This document shows positions 49,845 to 59,930 of a stretch of DNA of 64,000 nucleotides, one piece after another. Where the stretch lies: positions 149,331-213,330 of the forward strand of contig MAAS01000013.1 of assembly GCA_002162755.1 (NCBI GenBank), given 5' to 3'. The notes beneath the pieces were generated by a model. The model was not told the DNA's origin. It did no database searches and saw nothing but the letters and a program-made list of their open reading frames with translations. The stretch is from Gammaproteobacteria bacterium 50_400_T64. Its GTDB lineage: Bacteria > Pseudomonadota > Gammaproteobacteria > Pseudomonadales > Porticoccaceae. Numbering within the stretch: the stretch's first letter is position 1; each line of letters begins with the position of its first letter. The position numbers were made by a program, and so were the translations under genes.

Positions 49845-51212
49845 TTAATTAATGGGATCAACCTGCTCTGCCCAGGCCGTTTTGATCACGCGCCAGGCGA
49901 CGATAGCCGATAGTACGTTGCCAATGGCAAAGCCATAAAATAAGCCGTTAATGTCATAGAGCTGGCCGCCGATGTAGGCGATGGGAATATTCAGCAGTAG
50001 TAGCCGGATGATGGCGGTGAGCAAGGCGGCTTTGGGCCGTTTAATGGCATTGAGTGACACCATCACTAAAATCGTTACCGCATGGGCACCGTAGCTGGCG
50101 GGCACGATCCACAGGTAATCACTGATGATATTGACTACGTCAGGGTTGCTGCTAAAAACGGAGCCAATGGCACGGCTAAAGAAGGCAATGATCAGCCACA
50201 TCGCGAGTTGAAAAACGATGGTGAAACGAATGGCGCCGTACAGTGCAATACGTGCTCGCTCAGGTTTTCCGGCACCAATATTCTGGCCGATGAACATCGG
50301 CAGGGTCGATGACAGGGCAAAAGCGATAAGCAAGACGAGGGATTCAATACGGGTGCTAACACCAAAGCCGGCGACAGCGGTGGTGCCAAAGCGGGCGACC
50401 ATAGCGGTAAGAATGGCGGCGGCAAGGGGTGTCATTAGGTTGGCAAAAATGGCGGGGATGCCGATGGTCAGTAGCTCTGCCCAGTTGGCGCGCAAAGCCT
50501 GCAGGGTATTTTTACTCTTAAGGATCAGCTGTTCCTGCACACTGAGAATGTAGTGGGACAACAGGAAAGTGACAATCCAGGCGATAGAGGTCGCCAGTGC
50601 TGCGCCGCCAATGCCGAGGCCGGGCAACGGCCCAGCACCAAAAATAAGCAGGGGGTCGAGGCAGGCATTGAGTGTCGCTAAAAAGGCCAGCAGAAAGGCC
50701 GATTTACCGGGGCAGCCAATGGCGCGAAGAATGGTGTTGCCGGTCAGCGTTAGCAATAACAGGGGGATTACCGGTATCCACAGGGCCATAAAGCGCAGCG
50801 CTTCGTCGAGCACCTCGCCACTCGCACCCAATAAGCGCAGCAGGGCCTGTATGCCGAGATGGAGGCTGAGTAGCAGGGCTATGCCGATAAGGGTGATGAG
50901 CACGCGGCCATCGGTAATTTGCCGCGCTGCCTGATCAAAGCGATCCTCGCCCAGATAGCGCGACACCAGCACCGATGTCGCCATGCCCAGCCCGAGACCA
51001 ATACTGTTCACGCCGTGGGCAATGGGCAGCACAAAACCCAGTGCCGCAAGGGATGCCGTGCCGAGCTGGCCAACAAAGTAGGCGTCGACAATGCCCACTG
51101 CCATTAGCGCAATAATGCCGCCAATCATCGGCATCGTGAGCCGAAAAAGTGTGCGACCAATGGGGTCGTTAACGATGGCCTGGGTGCGTTGGCTGGCTTT
51201 TTTACTCTTCAA
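49845..51212 (-). CDS. MATE family efflux transporter
   Basis: Twelve-TM MATE-like sequence [45 protein letters not shown]; likely TTG start at 51212 inside the upstream gene (listed ORF 5' extension is antisense-of-nothing spurious sequence). Confidence 0.85.
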   Translation of the reverse strand: MKSKKASQRTQAIVNDPIGRTLFRLTMPMIGGIIALMAVGIVDAYFVGQLGTASLAALGFVLPIAHGVNSIGLGLGMATSVLVSRYLGEDRFDQAARQITDGRVLITLIGIALLLSLHLGIQALLRLLGASGEVLDEALRFMALWIPVIPLLLLTLTGNTILRAIGCPGKSAFLLAFLATLNACLDPLLIFGAGPLPGLGIGGAALATSIAWIVTFLLSHYILSVQEQLILKSKNTLQALRANWAELLTIGIPAIFANLMTPLAAAILTAMVARFGTTAVAGFGVSTRIESLVLLIAFALSSTLPMFIGQNIGAGKPERARIALYGAIRFTIVFQLAMWLIIAFFSRAIGSVFSSNPDVVNIISDYLWIVPASYGAHAVTILVMVSLNAIKRPKAALLTAIIRLLLLNIPIAYIGGQLYDINGLFYGFAIGNVLSAIVAWRVIKTAWAEQVDPIN

Positions 51213-54200
51213 TGGCAGCGCTGGAGGTCTGTTCTTGAGGGGGTGGTGGCTGGCCCTCGAGTACGGCGGGAACGGATTCCGCCGGCAGAGGGTGGCTAAA
51301 AAGATAACCTTGATAGCTATCACAGTCGTGCTGTTTGAGGAAGGCGAGCTGCTCCTGTGTTTCGACCCCCTCGGCAATAATTTGTAAGTTGAGATTTTTG
51401 GCGAGGGTAATGATGGCTTTGCAGATAGCACCATCCTCGATATTGGCGGCGGCGTCGCGTACAAAGGTCTGGTCTATTTTAAGAATGTCGACGGGGAAAT
51501 TTTTCAAATAGCTGAGTGACGAATAGCCGGTGCCGAAGTCATCTACTGAGAGTTTTATGCCGAATGATTTTAAGGCGCTCATCACGGCAATGCTGTGCTC
51601 GGTGTTGCTAGTGAGCACGCCTTCGGTGATCTCCAGTTCAATCAGTTCGCTTTCTATGCCGTGAATTTTGAGGGTTTGCTTGACGCAGGGCAGCAGAGAC
51701 GGGGAGTGTAAGTGGTGGCCAGAAATGTTCACCGCAATGGGTAAGACTGGCAGGCCCTGCTGTCGCCATTCGACCAGTTGTCGGCACACTTCGTTGAGCA
51801 CCCACTCGCCAATTTCTATCACCAAATTATCTTCGTCAACGATGGGGATGAAATCACCGGGGGGGATGAGCCCGTACTCCGGATGCTGCCAGCGGAGCAG
51901 GGCTTCAAAGCCGATGATTCTGTTGGAGTGGCAGTCGGCTTTGGGCTGGTAGTGCAGAAAGAACTGATTTTTGGCAATGGCATCGGGCAGGGCGACTTCA
52001 AGCTTGAAGCGCTGGCGTACCGTTTGCTCCATGTCTTCGGTGAACAGACGGAAGGTGTTGCGGCCGCTCTGCTTTGCTTTGTACATCGCCAGGTCGGCGT
52101 GCTGTAGCAGGTGCTCGGCATCGACCTGGCCATTCTCTGACAGCGCAATGCCAATGCTGCTTAGCACCCTTAGCTGTTGCTCGCCGACGTCGACGGGTTG
52201 ACGCATGATTTGCAAAATGTCCTGCGCTTTATTGGTGCCGGCGTCGCTACTAATGGCACCTGACATAATGATGACAAATTCATCCCCACCCCAGCGCGCG
52301 ACCAGGTCCACATCGCGGGTGACGGTGCTCAGTCGGCTGGCAACTTCGCACAGGAGCTCGTCGCCAACTTTATGACCCAGGGTGTCGTTGATTTTTTTGA
52401 ACTGATCGAGGTCGAGAAACAGTAAAACCACGCTGCCGGCTGTTTGCTGGTGAAAGCGAATGCGCTTTTCCAGATTATTCATGAAGTAGGTGCGGTTGTA
52501 GAGACCCGTCAGTGGGTCACTGTAGGCGAGGGATTTAAGGCGATTCTGCAGTTTTATTTGCTGGGTGATATCGCGGATATGCAGGGCGTATTCACAGTTG
52601 CGGCTGAGGCTGTCGGTGGTTTGGGTGATGACGACCTCGGCCGGAAAGAGCTCTTTATCGAGGCGCTTGAGCTGGGTAATGTTACGCCGCTTGAGGATCA
52701 GCCCTTCGCTGGCGCTAAAACCGTGGGCCAGGCTTTGCAGGGCGGTTTTCTTTTCGCCGTCGGCGATAAATAGTTCAAAAAAGTTGATGCCGAGGACTTG
52801 TTTGGCGCTGATGCCAAAACATTTTTCAGCCGAGGGGTTGAAGGCGAGCATTTCCCCTCTGTCATTGATAGTGATGATGCTGTCCATGGCGGCATCGAGA
52901 ATGGCCCCCTTGTGATACTCACTATTTTTGAACGCCGCGAAGGTGTCATCTCGTTGCTGGATTTCCCGGTTAACCCGGTCGATAACACGATTGTACTGCT
53001 GGGCAATTTGGCCCACTTCGGTGAAGGGCTCCTCTGGTACTGGTGAGGAAAAGTTGGCAAATTGTTGTTGCTGATTCATGGATGACAGCAGGTCAAAGAC
53101 CTCGGTGCTCACCCGGTGCTCGGCGACATTGAGGCCCATGCGTTCCGCCTCTTCACTGACCCGTAGCGGGTAGTAACGATTAATTAGTTTAAAGAGGGAG
53201 AAGGCCGTGAAAAAGCTAAAAATCCCCGTAGCGCCAATACCTAAAAGTTGTGCCTGAAGCTGCTGTAAGTTCGACAAGCCATTGGCCAATACCTCGGGGC
53301 TGGCAAAAATTGCCACGGCCAGGGTGCCCCAAATACCGGCAAACAAATGCACGGGAACGACGCCAATGGCATCGTCAATTTTTAAATGTTCAAGCCAGCG
53401 TTCACCGTACAGCGCGATAATGCCACCGATCAGGCCAATGATAGCGGCCTCAGCCGCGCTGACAGCATGGCAGCTGGCGGTAATGGCGACGAGCCCGCCC
53501 AGGGTGCCGTTGATGATGTTTGAAACATCGATGTAATCGTCTATTTTGTATTTCAGTGCAGTGGCGCCAATGGCTCCCCAGAATGAGGCGATGCAGGTAT
53601 TGAGTAAAATAGCAGGAACGGCATCATTCCAGGCCAGGGTGCTACCGCCGTTGAAACCGAACCAGCCAAACCAGATCAGCATCGTGCCGAGTACGGCTAC
53701 GGGTACATTACTGCCGGGGATGCGGGTATTGCCTTGCTCAAAACGGCCAAAGCGGGGGCCGATCACCAGCAGTGCCGCCAGCGCTACCCAGCCACCGACG
53801 GAGTGCACGACTGTAGAGCCAGCAAAGTCGACAAAGCCGCGCAGCTCGAGCCAGCCCGTCGGGGTGCCAGAAATAGCCCCGGCCCAGGCCCAGTGGCCGA
53901 CCAGAGGGTAGATGAGAAGAGCGATAGTGATGGTGCAAACGAGATAGCCGCGATAATTCATGCGTTCGGCGACGGCGCCTGAGACTAGTGTTGCTGCGGT
54001 GCCGCAGAACATCATTTGAAACAGAAAGATGCTAATCAGTCGGGGGCTGGCATCGTCGCTCATAAAAAAGTGGCTACTGCCAAACCAGCCGCCGATGCTG
54101 TCGCCAAACATAATGGCAAACCCGATGGCCCAGAACAGGGTGCCTGAAACAATAAAGTCGCTGATGTTTTTGGCCGCGACATTGATGCTGTTTTTACTTC

Positions 54201-54288
54201 TTACCAGGCCGCTTTCGAGGCACAGAAAGCCCGCCTGCATGATTAAGACGAGTATTGCCGCTATGGTGATCCAGAGAGTGTCTATCAT
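51202..54288 (-). CDS. Ammonium transporter (Amt) fused to PAS-GGDEF-EAL c-di-GMP signalling module
   Basis: Amt channel with two pore His (STVVHSVGGWVALAALLVIGPRFGRF; GVVPVHLFAGIWGTLAVAIFA); PAS; RDVDLVARWGGDEFVII; GFEALLRWQHPEYGLIPPGDFIP; DDFGTGYSSLSYLKNFPVDILKIDQTFV. Confidence 0.94.
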   Translation of the reverse strand: MIDTLWITIAAILVLIMQAGFLCLESGLVRSKNSINVAAKNISDFIVSGTLFWAIGFAIMFGDSIGGWFGSSHFFMSDDASPRLISIFLFQMMFCGTAATLVSGAVAERMNYRGYLVCTITIALLIYPLVGHWAWAGAISGTPTGWLELRGFVDFAGSTVVHSVGGWVALAALLVIGPRFGRFEQGNTRIPGSNVPVAVLGTMLIWFGWFGFNGGSTLAWNDAVPAILLNTCIASFWGAIGATALKYKIDDYIDVSNIINGTLGGLVAITASCHAVSAAEAAIIGLIGGIIALYGERWLEHLKIDDAIGVVPVHLFAGIWGTLAVAIFASPEVLANGLSNLQQLQAQLLGIGATGIFSFFTAFSLFKLINRYYPLRVSEEAERMGLNVAEHRVSTEVFDLLSSMNQQQQFANFSSPVPEEPFTEVGQIAQQYNRVIDRVNREIQQRDDTFAAFKNSEYHKGAILDAAMDSIITINDRGEMLAFNPSAEKCFGISAKQVLGINFFELFIADGEKKTALQSLAHGFSASEGLILKRRNITQLKRLDKELFPAEVVITQTTDSLSRNCEYALHIRDITQQIKLQNRLKSLAYSDPLTGLYNRTYFMNNLEKRIRFHQQTAGSVVLLFLDLDQFKKINDTLGHKVGDELLCEVASRLSTVTRDVDLVARWGGDEFVIIMSGAISSDAGTNKAQDILQIMRQPVDVGEQQLRVLSSIGIALSENGQVDAEHLLQHADLAMYKAKQSGRNTFRLFTEDMEQTVRQRFKLEVALPDAIAKNQFFLHYQPKADCHSNRIIGFEALLRWQHPEYGLIPPGDFIPIVDEDNLVIEIGEWVLNEVCRQLVEWRQQGLPVLPIAVNISGHHLHSPSLLPCVKQTLKIHGIESELIELEITEGVLTSNTEHSIAVMSALKSFGIKLSVDDFGTGYSSLSYLKNFPVDILKIDQTFVRDAAANIEDGAICKAIITLAKNLNLQIIAEGVETQEQLAFLKQHDCDSYQGYLFSHPLPAESVPAVLEGQPPPPQEQTSSAAIEE

Positions 54289-54375
54289 TTAATTGACAGC
54301 CAGCTTACGTGCGGTACTGATATCCATATCATGCCCTTTGATAAGTGTGTGAGTGAAGAGAGTTTAAGGCTGGCC

Positions 54376-54804
54376 TTAGTAAGGTTTAACCACCACTAAA
54401 ACCACAATGCCAATTAACAATAGTACTGGGGCTTCGTTAAACCAGCGATAAAACTGATGCTGGCGAGTGTTGAGCCCAGCCTGAAATTGGCGCATAAGTT
54501 GTCGGCAGGCAAAGTGATAGGCGACCAACAATACGACTAATGCTAATTTTGTTTTAAACCAGCCCTGGGCGAAATAGTACTCGGTGGCGAAGCCGACCAG
54601 CCAAACGCCGAACACTAGTGTGGCGATCATGGCGGGGGTGGCAATACCACGATATAGCTTACGCTCCATGATTTTAAAGCGCTCATTACTGATCTCATCG
54701 TCGGCCATGGCGTGGTAGACAAATAAGCGAGGGAGGTAGAACAGAGCGGCAAACCAGCAGACAAGGCTGATGATATGGAGGGCTAATACCCATTCATGGG
54801 GCAT
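54376..54804 (-). CDS. hemJ: Protoporphyrinogen oxidase HemJ-like membrane protein
   Basis: WVLALHIISLVCWFAALFYLPRLFVYHAMADDEISNERFKIMERKLYRGIATPAM is HemJ/UPF0093-like. Confidence 0.85.
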   Translation of the reverse strand: MPHEWVLALHIISLVCWFAALFYLPRLFVYHAMADDEISNERFKIMERKLYRGIATPAMIATLVFGVWLVGFATEYYFAQGWFKTKLALVVLLVAYHFACRQLMRQFQAGLNTRQHQFYRWFNEAPVLLLIGIVVLVVVKPY

Positions 54805-54871
54805 GGTGTGCGGACTCCTGTTGTTGGGGTGGTGCTGGTGAAAATTGCCAGCAGTTTACCGGATAAGGAGT

Positions 54872-56632
54872 CTACTGATAATAGTTGTCGATCTGATCCC
54901 GGGTAATGATACCGGCAACCGGTGATGAGGTATCGGTGGCGGGCTGGATCACATGTACTGCGAAGCCATTATTTTCACGGATCAGCACGAGTGCTTCTTG
55001 CAGCGTGGAGCGCGAATGAATGGGATGTAGCCGCCAACGTTCACCGGCTATTGCCATTAAATCAATGACTTCCTGCGCCCCATCATCGGCTTCTATGGCC
55101 TGTATGTGGTGTGCGAGATCGCTGGGTCTGAGAATAAAGTGATCACCACTGTCATCTTCTATGACAATCCAGTCGGGGTGTTGATTGAGTAGCACCTCGG
55201 CCTGGTCGAAAGGTAGCCAGGGGCTGTGAGAGATGAAATTGCGATTCATCAGACTGGTGACGCCGGCTCGGCTTAAGCTCTGAAAAACGGGGGAGGTGAA
55301 AGATTCAGGGTTTCTGCCAATCAGAAAGAGCCCGGGCAAGCCGCTGGTTAAGCGAGCAGTGATGGTGGCAATCACAATGACCAGCATTGCGGGCAGCAGA
55401 ATGGCCGAATTGTAGGTGAGTTCCAGCAGGGCCATTAGAGCGGCGAGGGGAGCGTTGAGCACGCCGGCCATCATTGCACCCATGCCAAGTGTGGCGTAAA
55501 AACCGCTACTGGCGGCATTGTCGGGGCTCAAACTGGCGCCAACCATACCGATAGCACCGCCCAAACAAGCGCCGATAACGAGGGTGGGGCCAATGCTGCC
55601 ACCGGGGACGCCGAGGGCAATAGTCACCGTTGAAAGCAGTAATTTTGTGACGGCAATTGTCAGTAATAAAGTAAAGCTGAAGCCTCCCAGCATGGCTGTT
55701 TCAACGGTATCGTAACCGACGCCCATTACCTGGGGCACGAAGGCGGCGGCAAGGCTGGTGAGTACCCCTGCAGCAAACAGGCGAGTGGTTAGTGACAGGG
55801 TTTTTAAACCTTGAATGTATTTATGCAGTTTGAGGACGACGCTACTGGCGAGGCCGACAATAATGCCGCAGAAGATCAAAAAAGGCAGTTCGAGCATACT
55901 GCCCATCGCCAGGGCGGGGATGGAGAAGGCCGGGGCATCGCCAAAGCAGACTCTGCTGATTAATGCGCCGGAGACGGAGGCAATAATGATGGGGATAAAC
56001 CCGGTCACCGTGTATTCCATCAACACCACTTCCATAGCAAAAATAACGCCCGCTAGGGGTGTGTTGAAGGAGGCGGCGATAGCGGCGGCAACACCGCAGC
56101 CGACCATGATGCGTAGGCTGTTATTGGGTAGCCCAAGTTTTTGGCCGAGTAAGCTAGAGCAGGTTGCACCGAGATGTACGGCAGGCCCTTCGCGACCGAC
56201 CGAGTGTCCCGACAATGCAGCGAGTGAACCGGCGACAAACTGGATGATGGCGTTGCTCGCGGGTAAGTGGGCCTGATGCTGCTGATAACGCTCAATAACA
56301 TGGCCGACACCGCATTGGCGCTCGGTTTTGGATCGTCCCCGCATGACTAGTGCGATAAGCAGCATGCCGACTAAAGGAATAATGAGCCGGGCTTCTATGG
56401 GTAAAGATTCGAAGCCTTCGCTATCGTGGGCGGGCAGGAACAACTCAAGAGGCCATTCGATGGCAAGGCGAAAAGCAACTGCGATAAGGCCGGTAACTAT
56501 GCCGCTGGCGAGTCCCAATAAAGCCAGTTGAGGGAGTGCGTCAACATGAGCCAGGCGATGCCGAAAGTGAGTAAATATAGCGTCGACTCGTCCTTGCGAA
56601 GGGCTTGATAGGTTTTTATCAGGTGGCAGCAT
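54872..56632 (-). CDS. ClC-type chloride channel/antiporter with C-terminal CBS domain
   Basis: SGHSVGREGPAVHLGA, GVAAAIAASFNTPLAGVIFAMEVVLME, GVPGGSIGPTLVIGACLGGAIG; CBS-like tail; start taken at MLPPDKN (56632). Confidence 0.93.
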   Translation of the reverse strand: MLPPDKNLSSPSQGRVDAIFTHFRHRLAHVDALPQLALLGLASGIVTGLIAVAFRLAIEWPLELFLPAHDSEGFESLPIEARLIIPLVGMLLIALVMRGRSKTERQCGVGHVIERYQQHQAHLPASNAIIQFVAGSLAALSGHSVGREGPAVHLGATCSSLLGQKLGLPNNSLRIMVGCGVAAAIAASFNTPLAGVIFAMEVVLMEYTVTGFIPIIIASVSGALISRVCFGDAPAFSIPALAMGSMLELPFLIFCGIIVGLASSVVLKLHKYIQGLKTLSLTTRLFAAGVLTSLAAAFVPQVMGVGYDTVETAMLGGFSFTLLLTIAVTKLLLSTVTIALGVPGGSIGPTLVIGACLGGAIGMVGASLSPDNAASSGFYATLGMGAMMAGVLNAPLAALMALLELTYNSAILLPAMLVIVIATITARLTSGLPGLFLIGRNPESFTSPVFQSLSRAGVTSLMNRNFISHSPWLPFDQAEVLLNQHPDWIVIEDDSGDHFILRPSDLAHHIQAIEADDGAQEVIDLMAIAGERWRLHPIHSRSTLQEALVLIRENNGFAVHVIQPATDTSSPVAGIITRDQIDNYYQ

Positions 56633-56728
56633 AGTTATTATGTCGATTACATGAGCGGCGAGCTTAGCATGCGCCTTGGTTGCGGTATGATAGCGGGTTC
56701 CCACGATTTTAAGATGAGGTAAGCGGGC

Positions 56729-57760
56729 GTGATAAAGGCAAGTATTGTAGGTGGAACGGGTTATACCGGGGTTGAGTTGTTGCGTTTGCTGGCCATGCAC
56801 CCCGAGGTGGACGTCTCGGCGATTACTTCGCGCAGTGAAAGTGGCTTGCCTGTTGCCGATCTCTTCCCCAGCCTGCGGGGTCATTTCGATCTGCGTTTTA
56901 GTGAGCCGGATCCCGATCAGCTTGCCGAGGCCGATGTGGTGTTTTTTGCTACCCCCCATGGTGTGGCGCAGGCAATGGTGCCTGAGATTCTTAAGCGTGG
57001 AGCGCGAGTGATCGATCTGTCGGCAGATTTTCGCATCAAGGATCAGCAGCTCTGGGAAAAGTGGTACAACCAGACTCACGCCTGCCCGGAATTAATAGCC
57101 GAGGCCGTTTACGGTTTGCCCGAAGTGAATCGCGAAGCCATACGTTCTGCTCGCTTGATTGCCTGCCCGGGTTGCTACCCGACCAGTGTGCAGCTGGGTT
57201 TTTTGCCTTTGCTCGAAAAAGGCCTGGTATCGACCGATGACTTGATTGCCAACGCTGCATCGGGAGCCAGTGGCGCCGGTCGACAGGCCAAGATTGATAA
57301 TTTGCACACCGAGGTGAGTGATAGCTTTAAGGCCTATGCGGCAGGGGGGCATCGTCATTTGCCAGAGATCGTCCAGGGTTTGGCGCTTTTTGCTAATAAA
57401 TCTGTAGGCCTGACCTTTGTGCCCCATTTGCTGCCGATAGTGCGAGGTATTCATTCCACCCTCTACGCAACCCTGCTTGATACGAGTGTTGATCTGCAGG
57501 CCTTGTTTGAAAGTCGCTATGCCGATGAGCCTTTTGTTGATGTGATGCCCGAGGGTGCGCACCCGCAAACACGCAGTGTGCGGGGCTCGAATGTGTGTCG
57601 TATCAGTGTGGTCAGGCCGCAGGATGGCGACAAGGTTGTGGTGATGTCGGCAATTGATAATCTGGTGAAAGGGGCTTCCGGCCAGGCGGTGCAAAATATG
57701 AATGTTATGTTCGGGCTGTTGGAAACCAGCGGCCTTGAAGCGCCGCCCTTGTTGCCTTAG
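56729..57760 (+). CDS. argC: N-acetyl-gamma-glutamyl-phosphate reductase
   Basis: GTG start; [58 protein letters not shown]. Confidence 0.96.
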   Translation: MIKASIVGGTGYTGVELLRLLAMHPEVDVSAITSRSESGLPVADLFPSLRGHFDLRFSEPDPDQLAEADVVFFATPHGVAQAMVPEILKRGARVIDLSADFRIKDQQLWEKWYNQTHACPELIAEAVYGLPEVNREAIRSARLIACPGCYPTSVQLGFLPLLEKGLVSTDDLIANAASGASGAGRQAKIDNLHTEVSDSFKAYAAGGHRHLPEIVQGLALFANKSVGLTFVPHLLPIVRGIHSTLYATLLDTSVDLQALFESRYADEPFVDVMPEGAHPQTRSVRGSNVCRISVVRPQDGDKVVVMSAIDNLVKGASGQAVQNMNVMFGLLETSGLEAPPLLP

Positions 57761-57799
57761 GTTAGTATTCCAACAATAAAAGGTTGCCGGAGTACTTCA

Positions 57800-58522
57800 G
57801 TGGATACGTATTTTAATCGCCTAATGGATAGTAGTATCGGTCTATTGGCCTTGCTGGCGCTGGCTTTGCTGGTCGGGATTGGCGGTGGCTTTCTGTTGGG
57901 TAGTGAGTATTTTTCCGAGGCGACAGTCGAGCACCGTCAACTGCGGGTTGATTTTGATCAGCAGGCAGCAAAATTTGCGGAGCAAGAGCATCAGCAGTTG
58001 GCGTTGCAGTTGGGCGCTGAAGTTGATCGGCAGGCGCTGGAAAAAATGCGCAGGACAGTCGTTGTGCTTGACCGAAAGCTGTCGGCATATCAGGAAGAGC
58101 TGGATCTTTACCGCAGCCTGGTTAAAAGCGAACAGTTGGCAAAAGGGCTGCAAATATCCAGTTTTCTGATCCGGTCGACAGAAACCCCCGGAATTTATCG
58201 CTACCGTTTTGCCCTGCGGAAGACGGAAGGTTTGTCGAAAACGACGAAGGTAAGTTTCTCCGTCGACGTTGAAGGTGTGTTGGCGGGTAAGGCAGTACAT
58301 TATTCATTAGCGCAATTGGATTCGAGCGTCGAGTCTATGCCAGTAAAAAGCAAGTTTAAGTATTTTCAACTTATCGAAGGGGTAATGCATTTACCCGATG
58401 GGTTTGAGCCAGCGTTAATTCGAGCAACAATTTGGCCCTCGACAAAGAAAGCTCGCAGTAAGGAGTTGGTCTTATCGTGGGATTTTGCCAGAGGGCAGAC
58501 AGAAAATAATAGAGGTGAGTGA
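57800..58522 (+). CDS. Conserved membrane-anchored coiled-coil protein (DUF6776-like)
   Basis: Single N-terminal TM, coiled coil, then FLIRSTETPGIYRYRFALRKTEGLSKTTKVSFSVDVEGVLAGK; typically between argC and a bactofilin gene. Confidence 0.7.
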   Translation: MDTYFNRLMDSSIGLLALLALALLVGIGGGFLLGSEYFSEATVEHRQLRVDFDQQAAKFAEQEHQQLALQLGAEVDRQALEKMRRTVVVLDRKLSAYQEELDLYRSLVKSEQLAKGLQISSFLIRSTETPGIYRYRFALRKTEGLSKTTKVSFSVDVEGVLAGKAVHYSLAQLDSSVESMPVKSKFKYFQLIEGVMHLPDGFEPALIRATIWPSTKKARSKELVLSWDFARGQTENNRGE

Positions 58523-58974
58523 TGCGCAGGGATAAAAAATCCAGAAGAGGGACGGCTACACCAACCTTGATCGCTAAAGGTACGTGTATTGTTGGTGAGA
58601 TTCACTTTAGTGGCAGCCTGGAGATAGAAGGTCAGGTTAAGGGTAATATTGAAGCAGCTGGTGATGATGCCGATGCCTGCGTAAGAATACGCGACACGGG
58701 TGTTGTTATTGGTCAGGTGAAGGCCCCCGTGGTGATTGTTAGCGGCAACATAGAGGGTGATATTTATGCCGCGAAGCAGGTTGAACTTGCTTCCCAGGCT
58801 GTCGTCAAAGGGGATATCCACTACGCCTTGCTCGAAATCGAGAAAGGTGCTCAGGTGAATGGTGGCTTCGTGCAGGAAGAAGAAAGTGCGTTTGCAGCGA
58901 GCCCGGAAGCTGAAAAAAACAAGGTGGCAAGCCATCTTGAGACTGTTGGCGACGGGGGTATGCGGCAAGCTTAA
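58522..58974 (+). CDS. Bactofilin-like polymer-forming cytoskeletal protein
   Basis: LIAKGTCIVGEIHFSGSLEIEGQVKGNIEA..VSGNIEGDIYAAKQVELASQAVVKGDIHYALLEIEKGAQVNG repetitive beta-helix pattern. Confidence 0.92.
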   Translation: MRRDKKSRRGTATPTLIAKGTCIVGEIHFSGSLEIEGQVKGNIEAAGDDADACVRIRDTGVVIGQVKAPVVIVSGNIEGDIYAAKQVELASQAVVKGDIHYALLEIEKGAQVNGGFVQEEESAFAASPEAEKNKVASHLETVGDGGMRQA

Positions 58975-59065
58975 ACGTTGCTATTTGTGTTTTTGCCCCC
59001 ATACTAACGAGAAGCAAGTTATTACAAAATAAGCTTTAAAAGACAGAGAGAAGTTGGAGTTATTA

Positions 59066-59419
59066 ATGACGGTAGCAGAAACATTCATCCCCAGCGCGCT
59101 TAATGTGACCAATAGCGCTGTGCATAAAGTGAAAACCCTGGTTGAAGAAGAGGGCAACCCCGACCTCAAGTTGCGCGTGTACGTCACTGGTGGCGGCTGC
59201 TCCGGGTTTCAGTACGGTTTTACCTTTGACGAAGCCGTAGCCGAAGATGATACCCGGGTTGATAGAGAGGGTGTCACTGTGCTGGTCGATTCTTTGAGCT
59301 TTCAGTACCTCTCAGGTGCTGAGCTCGATTACTCCGAAGGGCTCGAAGGCTCTCGGTTTGTGGTCAATAATCCCAATGCTGCGACCACCTGTGGTTGTGG
59401 TGCTTCATTTTCGATCTAA
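59066..59419 (+). CDS. erpA: Iron-sulfur cluster insertion protein ErpA
   Basis: [51 protein letters not shown] with the three conserved Cys. Confidence 0.95.
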   Translation: MTVAETFIPSALNVTNSAVHKVKTLVEEEGNPDLKLRVYVTGGGCSGFQYGFTFDEAVAEDDTRVDREGVTVLVDSLSFQYLSGAELDYSEGLEGSRFVVNNPNAATTCGCGASFSI

Positions 59420-59438
59420 AACACACAAGCGGTACCCC

Positions 59439-59912
59439 TTGCAGCAGGTAGGACTTATTACTACCCGGCTTAGCCGCTTAGCACCCCTGCTTTTTTTGTT
59501 GGTGTTCTTCCACTTAACAGCGCTGGCGGAGGCTCCGCAAAGTGCAGTACCCGGCTACCTCGTTCGTATTGATCAGAATAAACCTGAGGAGGTAGAGGCT
59601 GCACTGCTGCGAGCCGAGGCCTTCTATCTGGAGAGCTCACCACTTCTTTCAAAATCACCACCGATTGCTCTGGTGCTGCACGGCCCCGAAGTCGAGATAT
59701 TCTTCCGCGAAAACTACAAGCGTTATAAAAACATTGTTGATCTCGCTGCGCGGCTAACGGCCTTTCAGGTGGTCGATATTAAAATCTGCCGTACCCGATT
59801 ACGTTTTCTTGAGCAAGATGAGGCAAGTCTATTTCCCTTTGTCGGCACGGTGGCCTTTGGCCCCGATGAAATAGCGCGACTGACAGAAGAAGAGGGTTAT
59901 GTGCGCTTTTAG
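59439..59912 (+). CDS. Secreted small protein with DsrE-like pattern
   Basis: Signal-like LAPLLFLLVFFHLTALAEA; VRIDQNKPEEVEAALLRAEAFY..PPIALVLHGPEVEIFFRENYKRYKNIVDLAARLTAFQVVDIKICRTRL; probable TTG start at 59439. Confidence 0.6.
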   Translation: MQQVGLITTRLSRLAPLLFLLVFFHLTALAEAPQSAVPGYLVRIDQNKPEEVEAALLRAEAFYLESSPLLSKSPPIALVLHGPEVEIFFRENYKRYKNIVDLAARLTAFQVVDIKICRTRLRFLEQDEASLFPFVGTVAFGPDEIARLTEEEGYVRF

Positions 59913-59930
59913 TGAGATGGTGATCGACGA

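Noticed and set aside
51213-51464. N-terminal extension of the MATE ORF to 51464
   Set aside because: Overlaps the EAL domain of the upstream gene in another frame; sequence is not MATE-like.
56633-57079. N-terminal extension of the ClC ORF to 57079
   Set aside because: Extension overlaps divergent argC and its promoter; the natural start is near 56632.
57092-57694. 200-aa minus-strand ORF opposite argC
   Set aside because: Antisense shadow of a conserved gene, no recognisable motif.
58366-58968. 200-aa minus-strand ORF opposite the bactofilin gene
   Set aside because: Antisense shadow ORF; the plus strand carries the convincing bactofilin repeat pattern.
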